Shown piece after piece: positions 24,901-30,432 of a stretch of 64,000 nucleotides of DNA (position 1 is its first letter; every line of letters begins with the position of its first letter). Made by a program: the position numbers and the translations under genes. Under the pieces are notes generated by a model, which saw nothing but the letters and a program-made list of their open reading frames with translations, was not told the DNA's origin and searched no databases. Source of the stretch: CBDDFQ01 sp965227035 (GTDB taxonomy: Bacteria > Pseudomonadota > Gammaproteobacteria > Burkholderiales > Burkholderiaceae_C); the NCBI GenBank assembly GCA_965227035.1, contig OZ245724.1, positions 1 to 64,000 of the forward strand, written 5' to 3'.

Positions 24901-26002
24901 GTGCAAGACAGACAAATGTCGCGCGGATGTTCGGAAGCGTTGGGACAAGGTTAGTCAGGATCGAAACGCGCAGATCGAGATGAGCTGTCTAGACAGCGGC
25001 GTCTCGCAGTGTCGAGAGAATCTGAAGGAGATGGAGGCTGATCTCGAGCTGCTGAGAAAGCACTCAATCGACCCGAACATGGGTTCGAGAGGGATGTCAC
25101 CCGAGAAGAGCAACAACATCAGGCAAGTGGATAACAAGATCCGCGGGAACCTAGATTACATCGCCGACGAGGCAAACAAATCCTTGGGGACAACTATCTC
25201 CGGCACTAAGAAGATGCTGGAGGCGGGGCTGATTACAGAGAAAGAACGTGATCAGCTTGACAAGCAGCAGAGCGACATACTTGGGACTATTGCGGCTCTC
25301 ATGCCGAATACAAGCCGGCCAAAGAAACCGGCTGCGAAATCTCCAGGTGGTATCGGTTCGAATATTGTTGGTGAAGGGGCAGAAGCGCTCAAAGGCCCGG
25401 TTGTTCCGAATACCCTTTCGAAAACGGGCTTGCCCGACAAGGCTGATCCGGCTCTTTCAGTAACCCCTTCAGTAGGTAATGGGGCCAGACCGGCGAACGC
25501 GCCAGGTATTGGAATCGATGGGTACACGCCGCCCGCAAATCCAACCGTAAATGCAACCGGAACGCTTAGAAATGGTAAATCGTCTTTGCCTACTCACGTA
25601 ATGGACGAAGGGCCTGATGCGTTTGGAGGTAGCCATGGAATCTACGGCACTCATAGCAAAGAGAAATTCGAAACGGCGCTGAGCTTGGGCGGCGGAGTAA
25701 TCCAGAGTTCAACTCCTGTGGCCGGTGCGGAAGGAATTTCTGTAATCCGCTATCGACTCCCCAACCAAAATTCCGCGACGAAAACTGTTTTTGATCCGAA
25801 AATTTACAGCGAAAGTGAGATTGAAAAAATGTCTCTCTCAGCTGCGCAAAAGGCGATAAATCAAGCCGCAGCAAGTCACACAAGTGGTACGTTTCAGGTG
25901 CCCGTAGGTGGTTTGACGTGGAAGGTGATTGTCACGCCAAATTCGGCAGGCATGTTGGACGTCAAAACTGCTTTTCCAATAGGATCGGCGTCATGGCCAT
26001 GA
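18968..26002 (+). CDS. cdiA: CdiA-like filamentous hemagglutinin exoprotein with C-terminal nuclease-like toxin
   Basis: 2344 residues. A long signal peptide (1-39, ending APVYAQ) is followed by the two-partner-secretion domain (about 40-290: FDVDKRGAILNNASAN, ANPSGITCNGCGFINTSRA, AQQLYGVTGANAI). Then come long hemagglutinin repeats, including GGDTTITGSNLAAEEDLSI-type FHA-2 units. A Gly/Ala-rich pretoxin region (about 1900-1970) ends in VMNNYLKHPE, equivalent to the VENN motif that marks the variable toxin in E. coli-type CdiA. The last 130 residues have GGSHGIYGTHSKEKFE, a TKTVFDPKIYSESEIEKM stretch, and HTSGTFQV leading to VKTAFPIG. This order resembles EndoU/BECR-fold RNases (inference). 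Contact-dependent inhibition delivers such C-termini into neighbouring cells. No cdiB lies nearby. An alternative upstream start at 18887 adds 27 residues. Confidence 0.85.
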   Translation: MQINGFRRARRLRASGVIFSFSFLLAACSALLCAPVYAQIVAHPGAAAASLPQITASKNGVPLVDIAAPSAGGVSRNQFSQFDVDKRGAILNNASANSLTRLGGWVPGNAQLGPRAARVIVGEVLSAQRSILQGYLEVAGSRADVILANPSGITCNGCGFINTSRATLSTGLPVYDASGRVTGWQVRKGEILIGAAGLDAREAEELDLFARSMKVQGLVRAQQLYGVTGANAIDHDTLLATEIEADASEPKPLLAVDVSRMGNFYANQIYLIGTEKDLGLASDGSLSATAGRLELDFNGNVSYRSASAQSDVRIASSQKVVMGEQTASESGDVIVRAESIQNTGRVRAGGGGDQSQAEGATLLIAKDIENTSTGDIATANTVLRATNTITNRGVIDGRRVRLDAQTLANIGTGRIYGDRIAIQARNLMNHAESVNGQKTAATIAARERLDLGVETISNRGGSLIFSADSGAIGGALDAQGNATGTAQSIVNEASTIETLGALDIDAREVKNFNEGFSTKQTTTEADVYEKYIEIGGQLWREEELGRCHACADDKNDDGSPRLARLEFVPPDPAKPYTAGYSKTPYQVSNQSGLNAFLADATYDYHEYAANDPVWRLFGVAVGDYQSLAPQLAAYNAAFIARAQRVFNIIEVTHEQVEKTERLSAGIQARLLSGGDMTIKNAALLNDNSVIIAGGKLSTVGSSLTNTQVLSKEVSRTSGIRHKSFVKYSGYQLQLDRFGKEAYAGVAQKPSEPIGSSETVSQRVPAGSGRVVASLSTDSLKLPQSSLYHLNIGSSTSPLVETDPRFTNYRNWLGTEYLAEQLQVQAAGTSGAAADRAKASAAAASMHQHLGDPFYEQRLISQQIEQLTGQKFLKKPAVIAYSAAATEAAEAAEEQFKSLMDNGVKAASTLGLTLGVALTKEQLEKLDGDIVWLELQTVTVADGVTTTALVPKVYLHPSNAVLDNAGGLIGAAEVAIESTGAVDNAGTILARSDLAIHGGEVVNSGDISGGRVSIESDGNIKIVGGTVQAEESLALSAGGDVVVETTTQTANNKVGNSNTSETRIDRVAGLYVSKGGDHEDGEKDKEKDKHSNPVDEKNSAGKAPTLSITAKGKASFIGSEVVNNGGGSTKVDAIGGIVLGAVKEGHSQITKTDGKPASYENSWSQETGAAFSALGDLGFKTNGDFDATAAQIDGNGALDIDAKGKIDIGVGEASSTYAETRASTERHVLSRHSTNSETREEQSIALGSNLSAKSMSLKSGGDTTITGSNLAAEEDLSIRSLSNVKIQNSENSQHSYASNDTNKSGVGANGGSSIGKNRQKSRSESKSTFGTASNVGSLKDNVNIYAENKYEQAGSNVLAREGEINIDAGEVDVHTSHDTSEFDSYSETRTAGLTFSASNSALATAKKLKGLKGIGKQIGGAGAGRAQSLGAAAGALGAWSAMDSAADLLVNPMAAASVGITASLGASSSKSESHTFDSTAQKSNLAGKKLSITSRKRNGSSGNSHLEGAELSGQDGVHIEADGSATIESAQNTHDEWSSNQSTSASIGVTGAVGGRSGTSLNASVNGSRGSSSGHSVTQVNTHVASTNGPVVIKTGADLNIAGATIKGPEVEADVGGNLNIESRQDTSNYTSTQQSVGAGISGCIPPACTGPSSISGSVGNTKVTSNFASVAEQSGVRSGDRGFKVKVKKNTNLVGGAITSTEIAVANKKNDFHTGGVLTSRDLRNVADFKVDGVQISVTVAGKEHNGAKKDDPDGKQEGDNRNPTSGQTGGGAGVGHDSGHAESQTRSGISGFAGNSGARTGDVETGIAPIFDKEKSLKKVADEIAATQTLGAAAAKKIGDFAEKELTEAAKLRTTADGETDPKKKADLLDRASSIESKWGELGTYRIGAHAVAGALTGGVGGAAGGAAGAATAPLVANGLKRVGVDGVVADAITVISSTGAGALAGGASGAAAATNEVMNNYLKHPELQLKDKQLAACKTDKCRADVRKRWDKVSQDRNAQIEMSCLDSGVSQCRENLKEMEADLELLRKHSIDPNMGSRGMSPEKSNNIRQVDNKIRGNLDYIADEANKSLGTTISGTKKMLEAGLITEKERDQLDKQQSDILGTIAALMPNTSRPKKPAAKSPGGIGSNIVGEGAEALKGPVVPNTLSKTGLPDKADPALSVTPSVGNGARPANAPGIGIDGYTPPANPTVNATGTLRNGKSSLPTHVMDEGPDAFGGSHGIYGTHSKEKFETALSLGGGVIQSSTPVAGAEGISVIRYRLPNQNSATKTVFDPKIYSESEIEKMSLSAAQKAINQAAASHTSGTFQVPVGGLTWKVIVTPNSAGMLDVKTAFPIGSASWP

Positions 26003-26403
26003 ATAAATATCGCTTTGCGTACGAGTCCCCGCAACTACATGCCTTGTTAACCTTTGCTTTGCGGATAGTCGCTGAGGAAGACGTTCGGCAGTCGAATGGA
26101 CCAGACGTCATTTTTTTGGACATGTTGTATCAGGATGGATTCGTCGGGCACCAAGTTTCTTTTTCGATTGAGTTCAAGACGACGGTGGTGCGGGGGAAAA
26201 CCTCCGTCGCATTTGTGCTGGTCTGTTATTGGGACTGTCCGCGCGGCGAAGAGGAACTCGGACTGTATTCCTATGAGGAGTTTTCAGAGTGTCTAAGAAG
26301 CGAGTTGTTAAGCGCGAGTGCGAACAACGAGGTCTGGCGCGAGCGAGCCATTCGACTGATGACCAAGCACGGTCTTCTTTCGGAAAACGCTGAACCCAGA
26401 TAA
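25999..26403 (+). CDS. cdiI: Probable cognate CdiI immunity protein
   Basis: 134 residues, unrecognised family. Its ATG overlaps the cdiA stop in an ATGA (an in-frame ATG at 25993 is possible). The position directly after cdiA and the acidic, small, soluble character are those of a CDI immunity protein. The sequence has an N-terminal helix (YRFAYESPQLHALLTFALRI), a middle sheet-like part (FLDMLYQDGFVGHQVSFSIEF), and a conserved LYSYEEFSECLRSELL helix. A paralogue lies 140 bp downstream. It presumably binds and blocks the EndoU-like toxin domain (inference from position). A strong terminator follows 25 bp after its stop codon. Confidence 0.8.
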   Translation: MNKYRFAYESPQLHALLTFALRIVAEEDVRQSNGPDVIFLDMLYQDGFVGHQVSFSIEFKTTVVRGKTSVAFVLVCYWDCPRGEEELGLYSYEEFSECLRSELLSASANNEVWRERAIRLMTKHGLLSENAEPR

Positions 26404-26427
26404 CGTTGACGTTGCGTTAGGTCTGAA

Positions 26428-26456
26428 GATCAGCTCTCCGCAGCTGATCGTTTTTT
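26428..26456 (+). terminator. Rho-independent terminator after cdiI
   Basis: GATCAGCT (26428-26435) pairs perfectly with AGCTGATC (26442-26449) around a 6-nt loop; a G and six T follow at 26450-26456. It would end the cdiA-cdiI transcript, so the downstream immunity-like genes need their own promoters. Confidence 0.8.
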
Positions 26457-26546
26457 AGGGCCACTACAGAATCGCCGCGACATGAAATGAGCTGTCGTGC
26501 AAATCTCAGCCCAAAGACTGCGTACACGTTCAACCGACTTCCAAGT

Positions 26547-26944
26547 ATGAAAACATTTAACTATTCGTACGACCCAGAAAAAATTAATTGGCTATTGAGC
26601 TATGCCGCTTGTGCGCTTGTGCGCTTGTTCGAGACGACTTGGATTTTTTTGGTGTTCCGGGCATGACATCGCATTTAGAGTTGCTATATCGCGATCGTGG
26701 AGTAGGCCACGAACTTGACCTCGAAGTGGACTTCTTTCCAGTCGGGACGGACCTTGTTGATACTGAGATAGCTTTTGTTGTAATCCCCTACACCGATGCT
26801 GATCCTGGCCAGCCGGAGGCTCCGCTTTATTCCTATGACGAATTTAGAGCGGAGATTGTTGCGCAGTTGGAGAGACAGAGTGCGGACGACCCTGTTTTGT
26901 CGATTCGCGCATCACAAATTAAAGCAAAACATCGTTTGGTTTAG
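26547..26944 (+). pseudogene. Second cdiI paralogue, frameshifted by an 8-bp tandem duplication
   Basis: From ATG 26547 the reading frame gives MKTFNYSYDPEKINWLLSYA and continues to ACALVR, then runs out of frame to a stop at 26664-26666. The downstream frame continues with DDLDFFGVPGMTSHLELLYR through LYSYDEFRAEIVAQLE and ends at 26944. Both parts align with cdiI: YRFAYESPQLHALLTFA with FNYSYDPEKINWLLSYA, and LYSYEEFSECL with LYSYDEFRAEI. The break falls on the 8-mer CTTGTGCG, present twice in tandem (26608-26623) plus a third copy with one change (26624-26631). Removing one 8-mer restores a single 129-residue frame. As sequenced the gene is off, unless a TTG at 26588 gives a shortened product. 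No good ribosome-binding site is visible. Confidence 0.8.
26608..26631. repeat. 8-bp tandem repeat causing frameshift
   Basis: CTTGTGCG, CTTGTGCG, CTTGTTCG in direct succession. The unit length is not a multiple of three, so gain or loss of one copy switches the reading frame of the second cdiI paralogue. Confidence 0.9.
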
Positions 26945-26964
26945 TGCCCTGAAGCCACCCGATC

Positions 26965-27172
26965 ATGCGTGAAATATTGCTTTGAGGCAGTTGGACGTGC
27001 CATTGCGGCAGTTCGTCGAAGACGAGTTTGGTTTCGACGCCCAAAGTCGGGTTTTGATTCGGGTGAACGACAAAAATTTATCGAATCCACACCGGAAGTC
27101 GAGCGTCTCGTAAAAATCGCATTTGGCGTGGAGAACGTTCAAATCTTGTTCAAGAACGAGACTCGTCGTTGA
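26965..27172 (+). pseudogene. Decayed small immunity-like gene (two single-base losses in homopolymer runs)
   Basis: Three frames read as one plausible protein. ATG 26965 gives MREILL. After adding one T to the run at 26981-26983, the frame continues RQLDVPLRQFVEDEFGFDAQ and SRVLIRVND. After adding one A to the run at 27072-27076, it continues KKFIESTPEVERLVKIAFGV and ENVQILFKNETRR, ending at 27172. The restored protein has 69 residues. The continuous frame present here instead encodes an Arg-rich, low-complexity stretch (AAVRRRRVWFRRPK) typical of out-of-frame reading. The family is not recognised; the location in the immunity array suggests a decayed immunity gene. Sequencing error in homopolymers is an alternative explanation. 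Confidence 0.55.
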
Positions 27173-27393
27173 CGAGTGACGGCGTATCCGCATCCCCCGC
27201 CATCCCTGATAACGGGATGACGTCGTACCTTTTGCTAACTCTTCGATGTCGACGCCCGCATGTTGAACTCGCAGTCCGTCTCAATCACTCGATGCTTAGC
27301 CGCGTCACTTCGAGCATCCTCGATGTTTCGCAGCGCTCCACGCTATACAACTTAGGAAGCACCGGAGCCAAGAGCAATCTTTCAAGGTCAATC
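27173..27393. other. Intergenic stretch in the immunity array
   Basis: About 220 bp with no convincing gene. An open frame crosses it into the CPCC gene but shows no coding bias or recognisable motif, so I treat it as the leader of the CPCC gene. AAGG lies upstream of the CPCC start at 27394. Confidence 0.5.
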
Positions 27394-27597
27394 ATGAAAA
27401 AGAAACCAGCAGATCTTCTAGCTTGTCCTTGCTGTGGCGAGAAAACCGTAGGTGAGCAAGGCTCGTACGAAATCTGTCCCGTTTGCAATTGGGAAGACGA
27501 TCCAGTTCAGTCTGCCAATCCCTCGTATGCGGGCGGCGCCAATGACGAGTCGCTAGTTCATGCGCGTCGAACTGCCCAGTCAACATTGGCTCCTTGA
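27394..27597 (+). CDS. CPCC cysteine-rich domain protein
   Basis: 67 residues. It carries ACPCCGEKTVGEQGSYEICP followed by VCNWEDDPVQ, the characteristic pattern of the cysteine-rich CPCC family (four Cys as two CxxC-like pairs, then W-E-D-D-P-V-Q). These small zinc-ribbon-like proteins are frequently found in polymorphic-toxin immunity clusters (from memory), matching the setting 1 kb downstream of cdiA. It has no adjacent toxin gene and is therefore an orphan. The function is not established. Confidence 0.8.
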   Translation: MKKKPADLLACPCCGEKTVGEQGSYEICPVCNWEDDPVQSANPSYAGGANDESLVHARRTAQSTLAP

Positions 27598-27657
27598 CCT
27601 CCGCATACCTATCATCTGCCAACTAGTCGGTTGGCCTTATCTGATCCAGCTACTTCG

Positions 27658-28068
27658 ATGTCCGCATTGCGAATCGCGTCTACCCAAACCAATTTGTCTT
27701 TAATCTCGTTAGAAATGCCACCCGGCTATCTATGGCTCGTTAACCAAAATCTGATCGGCTTCGAACCGTTCACTCAACTACAACCGTGGTACTTCGCCAG
27801 CGCCGAAGAACAGTTCTCACCTACTGAGCTCTGGCCCGGACGGTCACCGCAATTTCTATGGGTGTTCGCGCGCCGACAGGACGACGACGATTTGGCATGT
27901 TTTTCGTACGACGATGAAGGCAAGTTTGTCGAAGTTGTACTTATCCACGGCTGGACCGCAGAGGGCTTCGCCATCCTGAAAACATTTCCCACGGTTTGGA
28001 GGTGGCTTCAATCCGTCATCGAAGACATTGCCGAGTGGTCTGCAATCGGTTCCCCAAAGACCACTTAA
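27658..28068 (+). CDS. SUKH (SMI1/KNR4)-like immunity protein
   Basis: 136 residues; ATG 27658 is preferred over the upstream TTG at 27631. The layout matches SUKH-superfamily immunity proteins: IGFEPFTQLQPWYFASAEE near residue 40, a FLWVFARRQDDDDLACFSYD strand pair with acidic turn, VVLIHGW, and a terminal amphipathic helix VWRWLQSVIEDIAEW. SUKH proteins neutralise diverse nuclease toxins in polymorphic-toxin and CDI systems. No matching toxin gene is adjacent, so it is probably an orphan acquired or retained for protection against other strains (inference). Confidence 0.65.
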   Translation: MSALRIASTQTNLSLISLEMPPGYLWLVNQNLIGFEPFTQLQPWYFASAEEQFSPTELWPGRSPQFLWVFARRQDDDDLACFSYDDEGKFVEVVLIHGWTAEGFAILKTFPTVWRWLQSVIEDIAEWSAIGSPKTT

Positions 28069-28144
28069 TCCCAATCCACGCCGGTGAAGTTCCCGCGTTG
28101 GCATACCTGTCTCCACGAATAACCGCTTTTCCTCTTCATCGGCC

Positions 28145-28597
28145 ATGACAATAAATATTAGGTTCTTTCGCAAGGCTGTTATTGCGGAAATCAACGGTGC
28201 GAAAGTGACGCATGTCTACAGACTACAGAAATTGTTGGGAGCGAACGTCCAAGAAGAAAACCCTTATGTGCGATACCTTCTGGGGGTGCTCAATGCGGAT
28301 TTTTCGAACATGAGGTCGTGCGACAACTTACTCGAAGATATCGCTCGTATCAAATGCAGGTTAGTCGAGTCGTTGAGCGTGGCCGGAAATGCGTTTCAAA
28401 CTGAAATCTTTCCCGATCGCGTCGAAATTTGCCACGTCCAATTCTTTGACTACGGCTGGAAGATTTGGGTTTGTGACTTGGAGTTTTTTGAGACCGCTCT
28501 TCGAGGATGGAGGGAGTTTCTTCTTTTGCCAGATGACCAAGTTAACGAAATAAATCTGGAGCTACCTGAGCGAGACTACTCATATAAATTGGAGTAG
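28145..28597 (+). CDS. Uncharacterised small protein of the immunity array
   Basis: 150 residues, not recognised. It begins MTINIRFFRKAVIAEINGAK and has an acidic, Phe/Trp-rich C-terminal half (EICHVQFFDYGWKIWVCDLE, then FFETALRGWREFLLLP). No signal peptide or membrane segment is visible. A diverged copy of its first 20 codons lies at 29169-29231, so it belongs to a sequence family that has been duplicated locally. Its size, acidity and position suggest an immunity protein. Confidence 0.6.
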   Translation: MTINIRFFRKAVIAEINGAKVTHVYRLQKLLGANVQEENPYVRYLLGVLNADFSNMRSCDNLLEDIARIKCRLVESLSVAGNAFQTEIFPDRVEICHVQFFDYGWKIWVCDLEFFETALRGWREFLLLPDDQVNEINLELPERDYSYKLE

Positions 28598-28804
28598 TTC
28601 TCCAATTCGTTGGAGAGTCGTGACTTCTTCAATCCAAAAAGCCAAGCTATAGATGCCCTAGACTTTGCCAACCGCAGTGGTCCGCGCACTAGTAGTTGGG
28701 CGACAACATTCCAGACCAGCATCGGATATTCAAGTTATGTCGAGACAAGAAAAATTCGATTGTCACTGGTTACCGAGTTCCCACTAGATTCGCTGAATAA
28801 ATAT
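28598..28804. other. Stretch without a confident gene
   Basis: An open frame from a TTG at 28610 runs through this stretch into the CdiI_2-like pseudogene. Its peptide (RSGPRTSSWATTFQTSIGYS and onward) matches nothing I know and has no ATG or ribosome-binding site. It may be a remnant of another immunity or toxin gene. The stretch is AT-richer than the flanking chromosome. Confidence 0.35.
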
Positions 28805-29190
28805 ATGAATCAGTATTCGATGATCGAACGTTTGCTAGGCATATATCTCACCGAATAATTTGTCTGGACTATAAAAATGCTGAGAATGCAGTCGCAAGTT
28901 TTTGTGAAATTCTCAGTTATGAGATGTGTCTTGAGGTCATTTCAGAACTGGAAGAAATTTCATCGAGAAATTTGGATGAAGCTTCCTTGCATCACTTACT
29001 TGAATATCGAACCGGTCTGTCTTACCGTTATCGAAAAGACTGGAATTCAGCCTCCCAGTGGATCGCACATCGAATGACGATGAGAAGCTTTGGCTGTAGC
29101 AGATTTCATCAAGCTGACGGCGCGGGGGAAACTGTAAAAATCGGAAATCACTCGCGAGAGTTGGAGTCAAATTCTTTCGTATTTCAGTAA
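28805..29190 (+). pseudogene. CdiI_2-family immunity pseudogene
   Basis: ATG 28805 gives MNQYSMIERLLGIYLTE and then a TAA at 28856. Reading on, FVW continues, and one missing G after TGG (28865-28867) joins it to the frame DYKNAENAVASFCEILSYE, MCLEVISELEEISSRNLDEA and GLSYRYRKDWNSASQWIAHR. The composite has the CdiI_2 plan: a short N-terminal helix with L-L-G-x-Y, an acidic turn, then two helices and a G-x-x-Y-R terminal segment. A nonsense codon plus a frameshift make it non-functional as sequenced. An internal ATG at 28924 could yield only the C-terminal half. Confidence 0.6.
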
Positions 29191-29231
29191 CCGCAGAAAT
29201 TAATGGTGCTGATGTGACGCGCTTCTTTTAA
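29169..29231 (+). pseudogene. Fragment duplicating the 5' end of the gene at 28145
   Basis: The frame KFFRISVTAEINGADVTRFF ending in a TAA at 29229 aligns with residues 6-25 of the protein encoded at 28145 (RFFRKAVIAEINGAKVTHVY), sharing FFR, AEINGA and VT. It is embedded at the end of the CdiI_2-like remnant, with no downstream homology. Confidence 0.65.
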
Positions 29232-29266
29232 AGCAGTCTGAACTTCGAGTTAACACCGTTCGCTCA

Positions 29267-29845
29267 ATGACATTTTGCAAATTCAAAATGGTCACGAAAG
29301 AATCAAAAGCTATCCGGTTACTTACCGCACTTGGTGCCGTGATAGCACTACAGGCTTGCAGCGTAGAGCCTTTAAGAAGCCACGAACCAAGGGACGACGA
29401 CGCAAAAATCTTGTTCAAAACATCTGGTTCAAATTACAACGTGCAGTTTGCGATTTCGACCAATCCTGGCGCTTGTGCAGAATTCGAGTCAGTCGGAACA
29501 GTCACGAATCCAGACGAACGAAGCGAGTGGGCCAAACGCCTTGCGTTGTATCCCAAACTAAGGATCGACTTTGTTGAGTCCGGCAAGCCAGTGCAGATCA
29601 AGGCGTATTCCAAACAAATTGAAGACAACACCATTTACACCTGTCGCCCGTTTGTAGTGAGATTTAAGCCGATGGCGGACCACATCTACGAAACTGAGTT
29701 TGAATATCTTGAACGTAAGTGCCAATTGCTGGTCAAGGACGTCACCGACCCCGAGAAGAAGGTTGACGTCGATACACAGACAAAACTCTGCAGAAAACCG
29801 ATCTTTGGTGCGCTCGATTTTTCTCGCCCTTTCCAAGGGCCTTAG
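29267..29845 (+). CDS. Probable lipoprotein of unknown function
   Basis: 192 residues from ATG 29267, or 185 from ATG 29288. The N-terminus has a basic region (KFKMVTKESKAIR), a hydrophobic core (LLTALGAVIALQA) and a lipobox cysteine (LQAC), so the mature protein is probably lipid-anchored. The mature part has four further Cys and beta-rich segments (NYNVQFAISTNPGACAEFES, FVVRFKPMADHIYETEFEYL). I do not recognise the family. It marks the right end of the AT-richer island and is convergent with the UbiX-family gene, 2 bp away. Confidence 0.65.
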   Translation: MTFCKFKMVTKESKAIRLLTALGAVIALQACSVEPLRSHEPRDDDAKILFKTSGSNYNVQFAISTNPGACAEFESVGTVTNPDERSEWAKRLALYPKLRIDFVESGKPVQIKAYSKQIEDNTIYTCRPFVVRFKPMADHIYETEFEYLERKCQLLVKDVTDPEKKVDVDTQTKLCRKPIFGALDFSRPFQGP

Positions 29846-29847
29846 CC

Positions 29848-30432
29848 TCACTCCCCCTTCGACCCCTTAACCCCCGCCCACCTCTCATACGTCCCCTCAT
29901 CCGTCAGCCCCAGCTGATCCAGCATTCGCCAGGTCGTGTGATCGATGATGTCCTGCACAGTCTTCGGATGCGCGTAAAACGCGGGCACTGGCGGCATGAT
30001 TCGCGCGCCCATCTGCGTAGCGAGTGTCATGTTCTGCAAGTGAGCCAACGTGAGAGGTGTCTCGCGAGCCAACATCACCAAGGTTCGACGCTCTTTTAGC
30101 GTGACGTCGGCAGCGCGGGTCAAAAGGTTGTCGTTGAACCCATGCGCTACCGCAGCCAGCGTGCGCATCGAACAAGGCGCGATTGCCATGCCGTCGGTGC
30201 GGAACGATCCGCTGGCGATGGTGGCGCCTACGTCGTTGATGTCGTAGCAAACGCTGGCCATGGCCTGAACCGCCTTCTTCGTGAGGTTCATTTCCTGCGC
30301 GATGGTGAGCCATCCGGACTTCGACACGACAAGGTGCGACTCGACGTCCATACCCTTCAGGATTTCGAGCATGCGAACAGCGTAGACCGCACCAGTTGCT
30401 CCACTGATGCCGACGAGAATTCTTTTTGTCAT
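29848..30432 (-). CDS. ubiX: UbiX-family flavin prenyltransferase
   Basis: 194 residues. UbiX makes prenylated FMN from FMN and dimethylallyl phosphate, the cofactor of UbiD decarboxylases. Landmarks: RILVGISGATGAVYAVRMLE at the N-terminus, GSFRTDGMAIAPCSMRTLAA, NLLTRAADVTLKERRTLVML and ARETPLTLAHLQNM. It overlaps the end of the upstream ubiD-family gene by 4 bp (ATGA), so the two are co-translated. This coupling points to a dedicated pair for a catabolic decarboxylation, distinct from the ubiquinone pathway (inference). Confidence 0.93.
   Translation of the reverse strand: MTKRILVGISGATGAVYAVRMLEILKGMDVESHLVVSKSGWLTIAQEMNLTKKAVQAMASVCYDINDVGATIASGSFRTDGMAIAPCSMRTLAAVAHGFNDNLLTRAADVTLKERRTLVMLARETPLTLAHLQNMTLATQMGARIMPPVPAFYAHPKTVQDIIDHTTWRMLDQLGLTDEGTYERWAGVKGSKGE

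Noticed and set aside
26969..27172. Continuous 67-codon frame as a real gene
   Set aside because: Its first half is Arg-rich out-of-frame noise; only the last 32 residues look coding and they join better to upstream frames through two single-base corrections.
18669..29266. Insertion sequence or phage integration as the source of the CDI island
   Set aside because: No transposase, integrase, tRNA target or flanking direct repeat could be seen at either side.
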